Shown here piece by piece: positions 8,862 through 17,264 of a DNA stretch of 52,810 nucleotides; positions within the stretch are counted from its first letter, which is position 1; each line of letters opens with the position of its first letter. The DNA lies in contig JAGQPY010000003.1 of the NCBI GenBank assembly GCA_020426485.1, positions 4,069 to 56,878 on the forward strand, read 5' to 3'. Under the pieces are notes generated by a model. That model ran no database searches, was not told where the DNA came from, and saw only the letters and a list, made by a program, of their open reading frames with translations. The DNA is from Planctomycetaceae bacterium. Its GTDB lineage: Bacteria > Planctomycetota > Planctomycetia > Planctomycetales > Planctomycetaceae. A program made the position numbers and the translations under genes.

Positions 8862-9605
8862 TTATTCGGTTTCTTTTTCCACGCACAGAGGGCATTTCGG
8901 TGGCTGGTCCGATTTCTCATATGACGAAGCAAATGCTATTCCGCGACTGACGGTCAGAAGGCCTGTGACAAGGACACAAATGGCGGCCAGCTTCATGAGT
9001 TGGCGTCTGGCCTGAAGAGTGGTCATCGTCAAACCGGTTCCGGTCAGCAACATGACCGGAACCGTACCCAGACCGAACGTCACCATGATCAGCAGTCCCT
9101 GCCAAATGCTGGTGCTGGCCACCGCAAGTGCAAGGAAGGAATAGACAAGACCGCACGGCAGGAAGCCCGTCAATATTCCGGCGATGAACACTCCAACAGC
9201 AGAACCGCCTCGAAGAAACCCGGCAAAGATCGATGCTGTCACGCACGGACTTCCGGATTTTGACCGGCGGCGGGGAAACCAACCGGCAGCCAGCAGTCCC
9301 TGTACCATCAACAGAAGACCGGCCAGCACGGCAAAGGCGGCCTGCACATATAAGAGATTTGCCTGCGACTGTACGAACTGAGTGCGGCTGAGCTTCGATC
9401 CTGCGACTCCGGCTGCAAGTCCCAGGAACCCGTACGTGAAGATCCGTCCGGCGCTCCACAGCAGTTGTCTTCCCAGCGCGCTTCGGATGGTTGTAGTTCC
9501 GAGATTCATTGTGGCGCAGATTGCACCACACATTCCAATACAGTGGGCTGATCCCAGAACGCCACTGACGAAGACCAACGGTAACTCATAGGCATTTGCT
9601 GTCAT
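8862..9605 (-). CDS. Sulfite exporter TauE/SafE-like membrane protein (UreH/DsbD_2 type) of the cbb3 cluster
   Basis: 247 residues and about six membrane segments. It opens with FVSGVLGSAHCIGMCGAICA, the HCxGMCG signature of the DsbD_2/UreH-like group that is regularly found after ccoI/ccoS in cbb3 oxidase loci. Other conserved pieces are GRIFTYGFLGLAAG and GFLPCGLVYSFLALA, with the second membrane Cys pair partner. The start ATG (9605) overlaps the stop of the P-type ATPase gene as ATGA, so the two are translationally coupled. Related proteins act in metal (copper or nickel) handling or cytochrome maturation. A role in supplying copper to the oxidase is inference from context. Confidence 0.82.
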   Translation of the reverse strand: MTANAYELPLVFVSGVLGSAHCIGMCGAICATMNLGTTTIRSALGRQLLWSAGRIFTYGFLGLAAGVAGSKLSRTQFVQSQANLLYVQAAFAVLAGLLLMVQGLLAAGWFPRRRSKSGSPCVTASIFAGFLRGGSAVGVFIAGILTGFLPCGLVYSFLALAVASTSIWQGLLIMVTFGLGTVPVMLLTGTGLTMTTLQARRQLMKLAAICVLVTGLLTVSRGIAFASSYEKSDQPPKCPLCVEKETE

Positions 9606-12046
9606 GCCGGAACCTCATCTTTGTCTCTTTGATCGTACGTCAGATGTTCAGGAGCATTGGGCGTGCCTAAAGCAGCCACTGATTCGGACTGCGTTGCGAC
9701 AGGTGAGGGTCGCGACAATATTCCCGGCGAATCATCTCCATTCACTGGAAACGTGCGGGTCTCCGGGATTTCCGGTGAATCAGCGAGCAGTCTCAGTGAA
9801 TTTGAGATGACCAGCAGACTGCTGACAATCATCAGTCCGGCGGCAATGGCAGGATTCAGGAATCCACATGCTGCCACAACAATGCCTGCAGAATTGTAAC
9901 CGAAGGCCCAAATGAGGTTCTGTCGGATCACTGTTCTGGTTCGCCTGGCCAGACGGATTGCCCACGGGATTCGAGTTAAATCATTGCCGAGCAGACAGAC
10001 CTGTGCAGAATCGCGAGACACATCTGCACCACAACCCATCGCGATGCCGACATCGCTCATCGCCAGGGCGGGTGCGTCGTTAATTCCATCCCCGACCATG
10101 ACGATTCGATCTCTGCTGCGTTTGAGCTCCTCAATGTACCGAACCTTGGCGCTGGGCGTCAGACCACACGCGATCCGGACGTCGGCATTGACGGTCGGAT
10201 CTTCCGATCCTTTCCCCTGAAGCTGTCGCTCCAGAAACTTTGCCTTCGCCGGGCGGTCGCCCGAGAGCACGTGAAGTGAACAACCGAGACGGGAAAGCAT
10301 GTCAATCGCCGTGCAGGCCTCCGCTCGCATTGTCTCGGAGACCAGAAAACCAAGACGTGGTATACGATCCACGGAGAGCAGCACGATTGAAGCGGCATTG
10401 TGGTCAGCAGACATTCGGAACCGGTCCAGCTGAAGGCGAAGATTCAGTGGCAGTGAATCCCGGCAGCCGACGCAGAGTTCGGGCGGTGCAATGCCTGCAG
10501 AGCCCTGATCGGGGCGATGAAATTCACAGCAGGCGAATTCGGGACTGCCCAGTCTGATCAGGGTTCCTGTGTCTGTTGTCCCCTGAATGCCTCCGCCTGG
10601 TACTGTGACAAGATTCGTGATTGACCCGGTCAGGTCCGAACGGGACAGAGTTTCCGGTGATCGAATCCCTATGTACTGACGAACTGCCAGAGAGAACGGA
10701 TGGTGACTTGCGAATGACAGGTGGGCGGCCAGGGCCAGAAAATCATTGACGTCGCCCTGGCCAAAGTCAGCCATCTGCGAGACCTGAGGAGCGCCGGTTG
10801 TCAGGGTTCCTGTTTTGTCGAAACAAACTGTGGTTGCTTCGGCCAGGCGTTCGATGGCTTCACCACTGCGAAATAATACCTGATGCCGGACGGCAGTGCT
10901 GAGTGCTGTCCAGACAGCCAGTGGTGTTGCCAGTCCCAGAGCACAGGGGCACGCAATCAGTAATACAGACATTGTCGTCTGGATGGCCTGCCCGATTCCT
11001 GCCGGATAATGCCAGATGAATGCAGCGAAGGCGACTGCGGTAACAACCGGGAAAAACCACGCGGCGATTTTCTCCGTCATTCGTTGATAATAACCACGCG
11101 CGGTTCTGGCATCCTGCATCAGCCTGAGCAGTCGCCCAAAGGAACCCTGGCGAAACTCTGCTTCCGCTTGGATGACGACATCGCCATCGAGGTTGACGGT
11201 TCCTGCGAGGACCGAGTCCCCGGTGGAGCGGGGTTCAGGGGTGCTTTCACCTGAAAACACCTGCTCATCGACCGTTGTGCTGCCTCTGAAAATGATTCCA
11301 TCCGTTGGAAATCGTTCCCCTGCTCGAATTCGAAGCAGGTCGTCCTTTCGGATGAGTGCGGAAGGGATGGGTTCCTCATCAAAGCCATTCCGGACCGCGG
11401 TGACTCGAGTGACTTTATCCGGCAGGAGTGTCAGCAGTTGATCGAGGGTTTCAGTGGCCTTGTGCTTTCCGGTGGCTTCAATCCAGCGCCCCAATGTCAT
11501 CATGACAAGTACGGAAGCACCGACTTCAAAATACACACTGCCTTCGCCACGGAGCACGTTGACAAGAGATGTCAGGTAAGCGGCCAGCACAGCGACGCCG
11601 ACCAGAAGGTCAGTCGAGGACTGTCGTTGTCGAAGGCTGTCCAGGCCGTTTCGGATGATAGGCAGTCCCAGCAGGATCAGCACCGGGAACGCAAGCACCA
11701 TACTCAGCCAGCGAAACACTTCGAACAATGTCTGCTGGAATGGATCAGGCTTGACATCGTAGACGTCCAGTGACCACATGGTCATGGTGAATGCCATGAG
11801 GTTCATTGTGAAGAAAATGGACAGTCCAAGCTTAACAACTGTCCATCGGATCTCACCTTCCGCCTGGTTTTCACGGACGATGCTGTGGGCAAAACGACAG
11901 CCGTAGCAGCAGTATGTGTCTTCCGCTGGCTGTGGTGAAGCAGCGAGAACGGGAAGACCACAGTAAATGCAGTGAGCCTTGCCGTCGCGACATGTGGGCA
12001 TCGTCGACGCAGGGCTGGTTTCCGGCTGATGGACTGCGGCGCTCAC
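9602..12046 (-). CDS. ccoI: Copper-type P1B ATPase of cbb3 oxidase assembly (CcoI/FixI)
   Basis: 814 residues, GTG start at 12046 (no better ATG upstream, no strong ribosome site). The N-terminus has a Cys-rich metal-binding module typical of CcoI (CIYCGLPV then CCYGC). Membrane helices follow almost directly, so the usual heavy-metal-associated (HMA) domain seems to be missing. The catalytic set is complete: GEST-type actuator (FSGES), CPCALGLATP in the transport helix near 365, DKTGTLT near 407 (phosphorylated Asp), SHHPFSLAV and GDGINDAPALA near 650. The last ~60 residues are a hydrophilic Pro/Ser/Glu tail not needed for transport. CcoI pumps Cu(I) to the periplasmic face to load the oxidase. 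Its place between oxidase genes supports this over general copper export. Confidence 0.88.
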   Translation of the reverse strand: MSAAVHQPETSPASTMPTCRDGKAHCIYCGLPVLAASPQPAEDTYCCYGCRFAHSIVRENQAEGEIRWTVVKLGLSIFFTMNLMAFTMTMWSLDVYDVKPDPFQQTLFEVFRWLSMVLAFPVLILLGLPIIRNGLDSLRQRQSSTDLLVGVAVLAAYLTSLVNVLRGEGSVYFEVGASVLVMMTLGRWIEATGKHKATETLDQLLTLLPDKVTRVTAVRNGFDEEPIPSALIRKDDLLRIRAGERFPTDGIIFRGSTTVDEQVFSGESTPEPRSTGDSVLAGTVNLDGDVVIQAEAEFRQGSFGRLLRLMQDARTARGYYQRMTEKIAAWFFPVVTAVAFAAFIWHYPAGIGQAIQTTMSVLLIACPCALGLATPLAVWTALSTAVRHQVLFRSGEAIERLAEATTVCFDKTGTLTTGAPQVSQMADFGQGDVNDFLALAAHLSFASHHPFSLAVRQYIGIRSPETLSRSDLTGSITNLVTVPGGGIQGTTDTGTLIRLGSPEFACCEFHRPDQGSAGIAPPELCVGCRDSLPLNLRLQLDRFRMSADHNAASIVLLSVDRIPRLGFLVSETMRAEACTAIDMLSRLGCSLHVLSGDRPAKAKFLERQLQGKGSEDPTVNADVRIACGLTPSAKVRYIEELKRSRDRIVMVGDGINDAPALAMSDVGIAMGCGADVSRDSAQVCLLGNDLTRIPWAIRLARRTRTVIRQNLIWAFGYNSAGIVVAACGFLNPAIAAGLMIVSSLLVISNSLRLLADSPEIPETRTFPVNGDDSPGILSRPSPVATQSESVAALGTPNAPEHLTYDQRDKDEVPA

Positions 12047-12395
12047 GGAAATGCACTTGTCAGGATCTTCTTTGTGCGGAAAACTCTGCGGGCGATGGCT
12101 CCCCTCCCAGTCTGTACTGCGATGTCCGGCCTTACAATTTCTGCTGGAATACGGTCAAGAACGAATCTCAGCAGTGCGATGTGCACAGACAGAGGCAATC
12201 CACCGGATCATCGTGACAGTCAGTCAGGAGTTCTTTTCATGAACTGGTGGTATTTTTGAGGCAGCGATTCCTGCGCTGTGCGATTCTATGGGGTAAGTGA
12301 ACAGACTTTAAAATCCGGCAGAAGAAATGTTCAAATCAGAAAGACCTGATGGACCCGGTGGTTGCGTGGAAAGGAGCGAGCTGAAGTCAGATCCA
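12047..12395. other. Gap inside the cbb3 cluster, no gene seen
   Basis: This 349-base gap is unusually wide for the cluster, whose other junctions mostly overlap or are under 120 bases. The reading frame of the ATPase stays open upstream of its GTG start to about 12157, but without a start codon and with unlikely composition. I see no clear FNR-type box, terminator or small gene. It may hold an internal promoter, which I cannot place. Confidence 0.4.
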
Positions 12396-12584
12396 CTACG
12401 GAGGAGAAATCAATTCGACCTGCATTGCAGGAAAAAAGTACTTGATCATGTAGTAAACGGTTCCAATCCAGAATCCAACCCAAATCAACCGCACATACCA
12501 CGGAATCACATTGCCGCGGTAATGATGGTAGGTGTGTTCCTGTTCCGGACTTGGCTGCTCGACATGGGGTGCGGTATTCGACAT
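12396..12584 (-). CDS. Small single-span protein resembling the N-terminal anchor of CcoP (FixP_N-like)
   Basis: 62 residues, ATG at 12584 (a TTG two codons upstream is less likely). After a short polar N-terminus with several His (EHTYHHYRGN), it has IPWYVRLIWVGFWIGTVYYM and then a YFFP turn. That pattern (Tyr, N-x-x-P-x-W, one membrane helix, Y-x-x-Y-x-P) is the same as the membrane anchor at the start of CcoP/FixP, where it precedes the two cytochrome c domains. Here the protein ends right after the helix. I infer a free-standing anchor subunit, with the haem domains supplied by the dihaem lipoprotein at the head of the cluster. It lies 92 bases after the CcoS-like gene on the same strand. 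The assignment rests on a short motif. Confidence 0.65.
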   Translation of the reverse strand: MSNTAPHVEQPSPEQEHTYHHYRGNVIPWYVRLIWVGFWIGTVYYMIKYFFPAMQVELISPP

Positions 12585-12676
12585 GTTCAATAACCTATTT
12601 GATTCGGCACTGGAACTGGTCCACCGTGCTGTTTGTGGGTTTGCGGGGAGGGGCAGAAGTCCGATCCCCGGAATCT

Positions 12677-13018
12677 TTAGTGGTTCAGTTTGCTGTCCAG
12701 GATCGCTTCGTTTTCCAGCATCCGGTACTTCGGCTCTTCAATGTCATTGAACATGCCATTGTAGGCCGCAGAAAGCAGAAGGAAGAAAAAGCCAAGACTG
12801 GCAAACAGGTAATTGATCACGGGAGTGATCGCAAATCCACCATCAGCCTCTCCCTGCGTGAGGTTAACGAGTTCCATGAACTTCATCACAAACCCAAGCA
12901 TGCTGGGGATCAGAATCAACACGGCAAAAAGGATTGTCACAATCCACGCCCAGTTTCTTCCCGGTCTTCGCTTCGCTGATGATGATGTTTCGACTTGAGA
13001 GGATAAATTAGTGGTCAT
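12677..13018 (-). CDS. CcoS-like (FixS) cbb3 oxidase maturation protein with extra N-terminal helix
   Basis: 113 residues. An N-terminal polar stretch is followed by one helix (WAWIVTILFAVLILIPSMLG) and a second (INYLFASLGFFFLLLSAAYN). The second helix ends in NGMFNDIEEPKYRMLENE, which matches the CcoS consensus (G-x-F-D-D-L-E-x-P-x-x-R-I-L, usually followed by acidic residues). Classical CcoS is about 50-60 residues with a single helix, so this one has an extra N-terminal domain. CcoS is needed to insert haem and copper into the catalytic subunit. The ATG overlaps the ccoO stop (ATGA), so it is coupled to ccoO. Confidence 0.7.
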   Translation of the reverse strand: MTTNLSSQVETSSSAKRRPGRNWAWIVTILFAVLILIPSMLGFVMKFMELVNLTQGEADGGFAITPVINYLFASLGFFFLLLSAAYNGMFNDIEEPKYRMLENEAILDSKLNH

Positions 13019-13719
13019 TCGTCTGCCTCCGGGTCAGTATCTTCGTCTTCCTTTGGTGGCAACGACGAAACGTAGTCTTCGTAGTACGGGTAGCTTTCGA
13101 GCCAGGAGCCAAGCCATTGAACATAGACCATCATGGCTAAGCCACGAGCGTTTGGCTTATCGGATGCACCGTCGAAAAACCAGGGATATTCCGGCATAGG
13201 CGAGCCTGCTGAAAGGTCGAGCGGTCGGAAGAAATGGACGGCATGCCAGTCATTGCTGCGGCGTCCCCCCTCACGACTCAGGTCCGGACCGACTCGTCGG
13301 GTACCGAACATAACGGGACGATTCAGTTCGTTTTGATATTCCCATGATCGGGCCACGGGACCCCAGCGTTCTTCTTCGTTGGAGACGGGGCGGACGAATT
13401 GACTGTGACAATGCCAACAGCCTTCACCCACGTAAAGTTTATGACCATACCGAAGAGCCTCAGCGCATTTTTCGTTCCACCATGCGTCGTGTTCCGGGTC
13501 ACCACCAGGCGGCTTGCCATAAGCCGCCTCGAATGACTCCGGGTAACGCCGGGCCAGATCCTCAAACTGATAACGAAGATTGCTGTTGATCAGCTCTTCC
13601 ACAGTCTTTTCAGGGATGTTTTCGTACATCAGAGCCGGGACAACGGCATTCGACACAAACGCCAGGATGAAAAAGCCGATTCCCGCGATGTAGAGAATAC
13701 CTGCTTTGCTTTCAAACAT
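13015..13719 (-). CDS. ccoO: cbb3-type cytochrome c oxidase subunit II (CcoO), monohaem
   Basis: 234 residues: one N-terminal membrane helix (ILYIAGIGFFILAFVSNAVV) and a periplasmic cytochrome c domain with the haem-binding CWHCH at 101-105 in the context GEGCWHCHSQFVRPV, as in CcoO. A likely Met axial ligand lies in AGSPMPEYPWFF. The C-terminus is very acidic. CcoO passes electrons from the dihaem cytochrome to CcoN. It is 66 bases downstream of ccoN and its stop overlaps the CcoS-like gene. Confidence 0.93.
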   Translation of the reverse strand: MFESKAGILYIAGIGFFILAFVSNAVVPALMYENIPEKTVEELINSNLRYQFEDLARRYPESFEAAYGKPPGGDPEHDAWWNEKCAEALRYGHKLYVGEGCWHCHSQFVRPVSNEEERWGPVARSWEYQNELNRPVMFGTRRVGPDLSREGGRRSNDWHAVHFFRPLDLSAGSPMPEYPWFFDGASDKPNARGLAMMVYVQWLGSWLESYPYYEDYVSSLPPKEDEDTDPEADE

Positions 13720-13785
13720 GATTCAAGTCTCAGAAAAGTTGAGATTACGATCAGCCAGTGAACGACCAGCAATTTTCAAACACAA

Positions 13786-15192
13786 CTACGTCGCTGCCAC
13801 CACCGCTCGCGGAGCGCTGGTCCATGTCTTGTAGATGTTCCAGACGAACACGCCAACGCCGCCAAACATTGCTAATCCGGCGATGACACGCAGGACCCAG
13901 AATGGATAAGAGAAGTCAACGGAAGCATCCCATGGCTCAAGTGCGGCCCACGACCACCCCTGGAAGAGTCCCAGAAGAATCAGGTCAGACGCCATCACCA
14001 GAATACCGATTGTTGAAAGCCAGTAGTGCCACTCACACGCTTTGACACTGTGCCACGGGCGATTGAGCAGTCGAGGGAAGAGATAAGTCATCACTCCCAT
14101 AATCCACATTGTGAAGACGCCGAACATCACCAGATGTGCGTGGCCGACGACCCAGTCACTGAAGTGAATGATCTTCTGGAACGTGAGCGTGACCTGAAAC
14201 GAACATTGCAGACAGGTGAGGAAGTAAAAGACCATTCCCGTGTAGAACCATCGGATCGGAAGATTGGTCTTCACCATACCTCCGGAGCCCCAAATGGTCC
14301 CGAAGAAATTGATGACCACTGTCGTCACGACCAGTTCCACGGCAATCGTCGAAACGACGGCTCCGTATTGCAGAAACATCGGAATTGGTGTGTAAAGGAA
14401 GTGGTGAATCCCCTGGAGCGGATAGAAAAACGCCAGACCCCAAAATCCAACCAGAGACAACCCGTGGCTCCAGATCGGCTTCTTCAGCAGAATGGGGACG
14501 AAGTAGTACATCATTCCCCAGCCAAGTGGAGTCACAAACAATCCGACAAGGTCGTGAATGAACAGGCCGCCGACAGCACCGGCACTGGTACCTGTCACAA
14601 AATATTCCGGAACGAAATTCCCCATGGCGTAGGTCAGAAACGTCCACACGAACATGGCCATAAAGTACCAGAGCGTGACGTAAATCGGACCTTTCATCTG
14701 AGCGATGGGAGGCATGAAGTTGATAGCCAGCAGCAGGAGGCCCAGCTGGGCAACAGGGTCAATCCATACCGGGGTTTCACCCCATTCTAACCCCTGAGCT
14801 TCTCCAAGCAGCAAACCAACAGCGGTTGCCAGCACCACGCCCTGCCAGGCGAAGTAAATCAGCCAGGACAGCTGACGATTCAGAACAGGCCTCAGCGTCA
14901 GTCTTGGAACGATCCAATGGAGGACGCCGAGAAACCCGTTGGCCAGAAAGCCATAGGCGACGGCATTGGTGTGCACCATTCGCCAGCGTCCCGGCGAAAA
15001 GAGTTCGATTCCTGCGAGCGGATTATGGCGGATCAACTGCATCGCCATGAGAAGACCGCCCAGCATCGATACGATCAGGAACACCAGTGCCGTGACAAAA
15101 TACAGCTTGACCAGCGGTTCGTCGACCAGTGGTGTATTGTCCGCAGACGTTTGTGCGTTTAAAGAATCATCAGTCATGCTGGATTCAGACAT
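13786..15192 (-). CDS. ccoN: cbb3-type cytochrome c oxidase catalytic subunit I (CcoN)
   Basis: 468 residues, about 12 membrane helices. Ligand motifs are visible in order: HTNAVAYGFLANGFLG (low-spin haem His), FIHDLVGLFVTPLG (first CuB His), FFYPLQGIHHFLYTP (two more CuB His, with Tyr six residues before the pair where C-family oxidases have their cross-linked Tyr), and DWVVGHAHLVMFG (haem b3 and haem b His). The Tyr argues for an oxygen reductase rather than a nitric oxide reductase. The enzyme reduces O2 to water with high affinity and pumps protons. The first GHNAV of classical CcoN is IHDLV here, so it is a divergent branch. Start ATG at 15192; a second ATG lies five codons in. Confidence 0.93.
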   Translation of the reverse strand: MSESSMTDDSLNAQTSADNTPLVDEPLVKLYFVTALVFLIVSMLGGLLMAMQLIRHNPLAGIELFSPGRWRMVHTNAVAYGFLANGFLGVLHWIVPRLTLRPVLNRQLSWLIYFAWQGVVLATAVGLLLGEAQGLEWGETPVWIDPVAQLGLLLLAINFMPPIAQMKGPIYVTLWYFMAMFVWTFLTYAMGNFVPEYFVTGTSAGAVGGLFIHDLVGLFVTPLGWGMMYYFVPILLKKPIWSHGLSLVGFWGLAFFYPLQGIHHFLYTPIPMFLQYGAVVSTIAVELVVTTVVINFFGTIWGSGGMVKTNLPIRWFYTGMVFYFLTCLQCSFQVTLTFQKIIHFSDWVVGHAHLVMFGVFTMWIMGVMTYLFPRLLNRPWHSVKACEWHYWLSTIGILVMASDLILLGLFQGWSWAALEPWDASVDFSYPFWVLRVIAGLAMFGGVGVFVWNIYKTWTSAPRAVVAAT

Positions 15193-15307
15193 TTGTTCTG
15201 CTCAGCTTTGCATTGAATAAAGAAATTGATCTTCGAAACACTTCGTTTGTAACCGTCCCGGGCAACAACGACCGGCGTTAGTGAGTCACACGATTCTGCT
15301 TTTCAAC

Positions 15308-15958
15308 CTATTCGGTTGGGCGTTTGTACAATTCGAACGCACCAAATGGTGCCATAACGGCCATTGTCCAGCCGAAGACAAGATGAGTCGACAGGGCGAC
15401 CCACCATGGGAGGATGCTGTTGTCTGTGATCCAGTTACCTTTGAATAAGGCTGGCTGCAGCCACGAAAGGATTCCGTAGAAATTGACCAGCCAAACGACT
15501 ACTGCCAATACCGTTCCGAGTAACAGTCGAGCCGTCAGTGGTTTGTTCAGTGCGAAACGGCAGATGACCCAATGGAACAGGACTCCCAGAACCATTCCGG
15601 TTCCCACGTAAAGGCAGCAGCCCAGAGCCAGAATCATGCCGTCGCTGATGACATGTTGATTTCCCGTCTCTGTGGTCAGCCCTAACGCTCGTTCACCAAG
15701 TGGAAAAGTCAGGTAGACCCGGATAATTTCCAATGGGTTTTTGCCGGCAATTGGAGCACAGATGACGTTGAACAAAAGGCTTGCCATTGCAGCAATGCCA
15801 CCGTAGACAAACCCGACAGTACCGTAATAGGTTCCGTAGAACTTATCATGATCCCACTGGTCGTCTGTTCGGCTTGAGGAGATCTGTGATTCCAGCTCAG
15901 CAACCTTCTGTTTCAGTTCTGCGAGTTCGTGTTGCTTCTGTTCAATGTCTGAAGTCAT
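15308..15958 (-). CDS. Unknown membrane protein with N-terminal coiled coil in the cbb3 cluster
   Basis: 216 residues. Residues ~4-30 form a heptad-rich coiled coil (EQKQHELAELKQKVAELESQ). Four or so membrane helices follow, one in YGGIAAMASLLFNVICAPIA and others around LALGCCLYVGTGMVLGVLF and LLGTVLAVVVWLVNF. His and Trp residues sit near the membrane (LFHWVICRF, STHLVFGWTMAV). No family is recognised with certainty. It lies between the dihaem cytochrome and ccoN, 115 bases upstream of ccoN, so a structural or assembly role in the oxidase is likely by position only. Confidence 0.72.
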   Translation of the reverse strand: MTSDIEQKQHELAELKQKVAELESQISSSRTDDQWDHDKFYGTYYGTVGFVYGGIAAMASLLFNVICAPIAGKNPLEIIRVYLTFPLGERALGLTTETGNQHVISDGMILALGCCLYVGTGMVLGVLFHWVICRFALNKPLTARLLLGTVLAVVVWLVNFYGILSWLQPALFKGNWITDNSILPWWVALSTHLVFGWTMAVMAPFGAFELYKRPTE

Positions 15959-15959
15959 A

Positions 15960-16087
15960 GGGGAAATCTCTTACTGATTCTGAATGTCGCCGAAAGGTGT
16001 GTATTTCAGGGAGCCGAAACCAAAAGGCCCGGCCAGCGGTAAGCCACGGAGGATTTCCATGACATCCGCGGGAAGGCAGACCGGCCA
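15960..16087 (-). other. Short open frame (29 codons) directly after the dihaem cytochrome gene
   Basis: An ATG-started frame of 29 codons ends at a TAA close to the start of the 216-residue membrane protein gene (reads MEILRGLPLAGPFGFGSLKY, then TPFGDIQNQ). The same frame runs without a break back to the TAA stop of the cytochrome gene, so reading through that stop would add 41 residues. No good ribosome site precedes the ATG. It could be a real small protein, a former C-terminus of the cytochrome, or chance. It fills almost the whole gap between two operon genes. Confidence 0.3.
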
Positions 16088-17155
16088 TTACTCTTCCGCA
16101 GCCGCCGGAGTTGAATTCTGTGCTGCACTTTCAGTAGTGCCATACGGTTTCACCAGTCCTGCCGGGATCGGTTTTCCAAGGCGTCGCTGATTGGAGATTT
16201 CCTGAACGTAGGCGACAAGGTCCCAGATGACGTCCGGCTCTCCTGCCAGCGCGACTTTGTGGCTTGGCATCGGAGTGCCATTGATTCCGTTCAGGATTCG
16301 ACGATAGATATCGATGGGCTCCTGTCCGCCTCTCAGCATTCCGGACGTGAGGTCGGCCGCAAACGTTGGGTAACCCCAGGAGTCCGGCGGGAAAGCAAAG
16401 TTCGTTTGTCCCCGACCGTCGTCGCCATGGCACTTGCTGCAACCTTTGCTCAGGAAGGCTTCTCGTCCCTTCTTCGCACGGTCTTCGGTGAGTTCCGGCT
16501 GGGGTGTCAGTGGCTGAGTCAAACTGGTTTTGGCGACCTTCCAGCGATTGATGACGTCATCAATGAACTCCGGGACAAAATCCGGATCCAGTTCCTCAGA
16601 GGCCTCCGCTTCCTGTGAGAGCATCAGCTCCAGCTCTCCTCGCTGCGAAAGGACGATGACGTAGTCGACGACTGCTTCAAGGTCCTTCCTGGGCAGCAGG
16701 TCAAACTTTGGCATGGACGTGCCATTAATTCCGCGGTTCAAGGTGTCGATCAGATCTTCGCGTCTGGGTTTGATTCCGTACGGCGTGGACGTGAACTTGA
16801 ACATCCCCTTTGTATAGTCTCGCGGGCGGGGATACAGGTGACTGGCTGCCGGTCCGTTGCCGTCTCCGTTAACGCCATGGCACTGAACGCAGCGATGCAT
16901 GTAGACCGCCTGGCCGTGCAGGAGATGTTGCGAGAAGTCAAAATCCGGCTTCTTGTCGCTGACAAGTTTCGGGGCGGCCGCGGTGCCCGAATTCTCTTTC
17001 ACGATCTTCTGGATCTCCGCAACCAACTGGCCTTCAAGCTGCGTTACCGCTTTGCTTGACGTCCATTCGATCGGTTCTGCTCGCTCACATCCTGAGATCA
17101 CTGCCATTGCAAGGAGACTCAGAATTACACTTTGACGATAACAGGAAAGGGGCAT
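16088..17155 (-). CDS. Dihaem cytochrome c lipoprotein, probable functional CcoP
   Basis: 355 residues from the ATG at 17155; an in-frame upstream start would put 23 odd residues before a good signal. Residues 1-23 form a lipoprotein signal with lipobox VISGC (Cys23 lipidated). Two cytochrome c domains follow: CVQCH at 89-93 in a GDGNGPAA context, with Met in GTSMP near 148, and CSKCH at 239-243 in GDDGRGQ, with Met in GTPMP. A hydrophilic linker of about 60 acidic residues separates them. The domain pair and position at the head of the cluster fit the electron-entry subunit CcoP, but the usual CcoP membrane helix is replaced by a lipid anchor. It is the first gene of the cluster; its promoter must lie in 17156-17260. 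Confidence 0.88.
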   Translation of the reverse strand: MPLSCYRQSVILSLLAMAVISGCERAEPIEWTSSKAVTQLEGQLVAEIQKIVKENSGTAAAPKLVSDKKPDFDFSQHLLHGQAVYMHRCVQCHGVNGDGNGPAASHLYPRPRDYTKGMFKFTSTPYGIKPRREDLIDTLNRGINGTSMPKFDLLPRKDLEAVVDYVIVLSQRGELELMLSQEAEASEELDPDFVPEFIDDVINRWKVAKTSLTQPLTPQPELTEDRAKKGREAFLSKGCSKCHGDDGRGQTNFAFPPDSWGYPTFAADLTSGMLRGGQEPIDIYRRILNGINGTPMPSHKVALAGEPDVIWDLVAYVQEISNQRRLGKPIPAGLVKPYGTTESAAQNSTPAAAEE

Positions 17156-17264
17156 GAAGAGTAGCCTTGAATGTTCACAGTACGTCGATGTCGAAAACTT
17201 CACTTGATAGCACGCCCAGACCAAATTCGGGCGGCTGACAGTGAACGTTTATGGGTAGGAGGTT

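Noticed and set aside
12051-12242. Plus-strand frames near the 5' end of the ATPase gene
   Set aside because: They run against the operon, have no ribosome sites and encode low-likelihood sequence.
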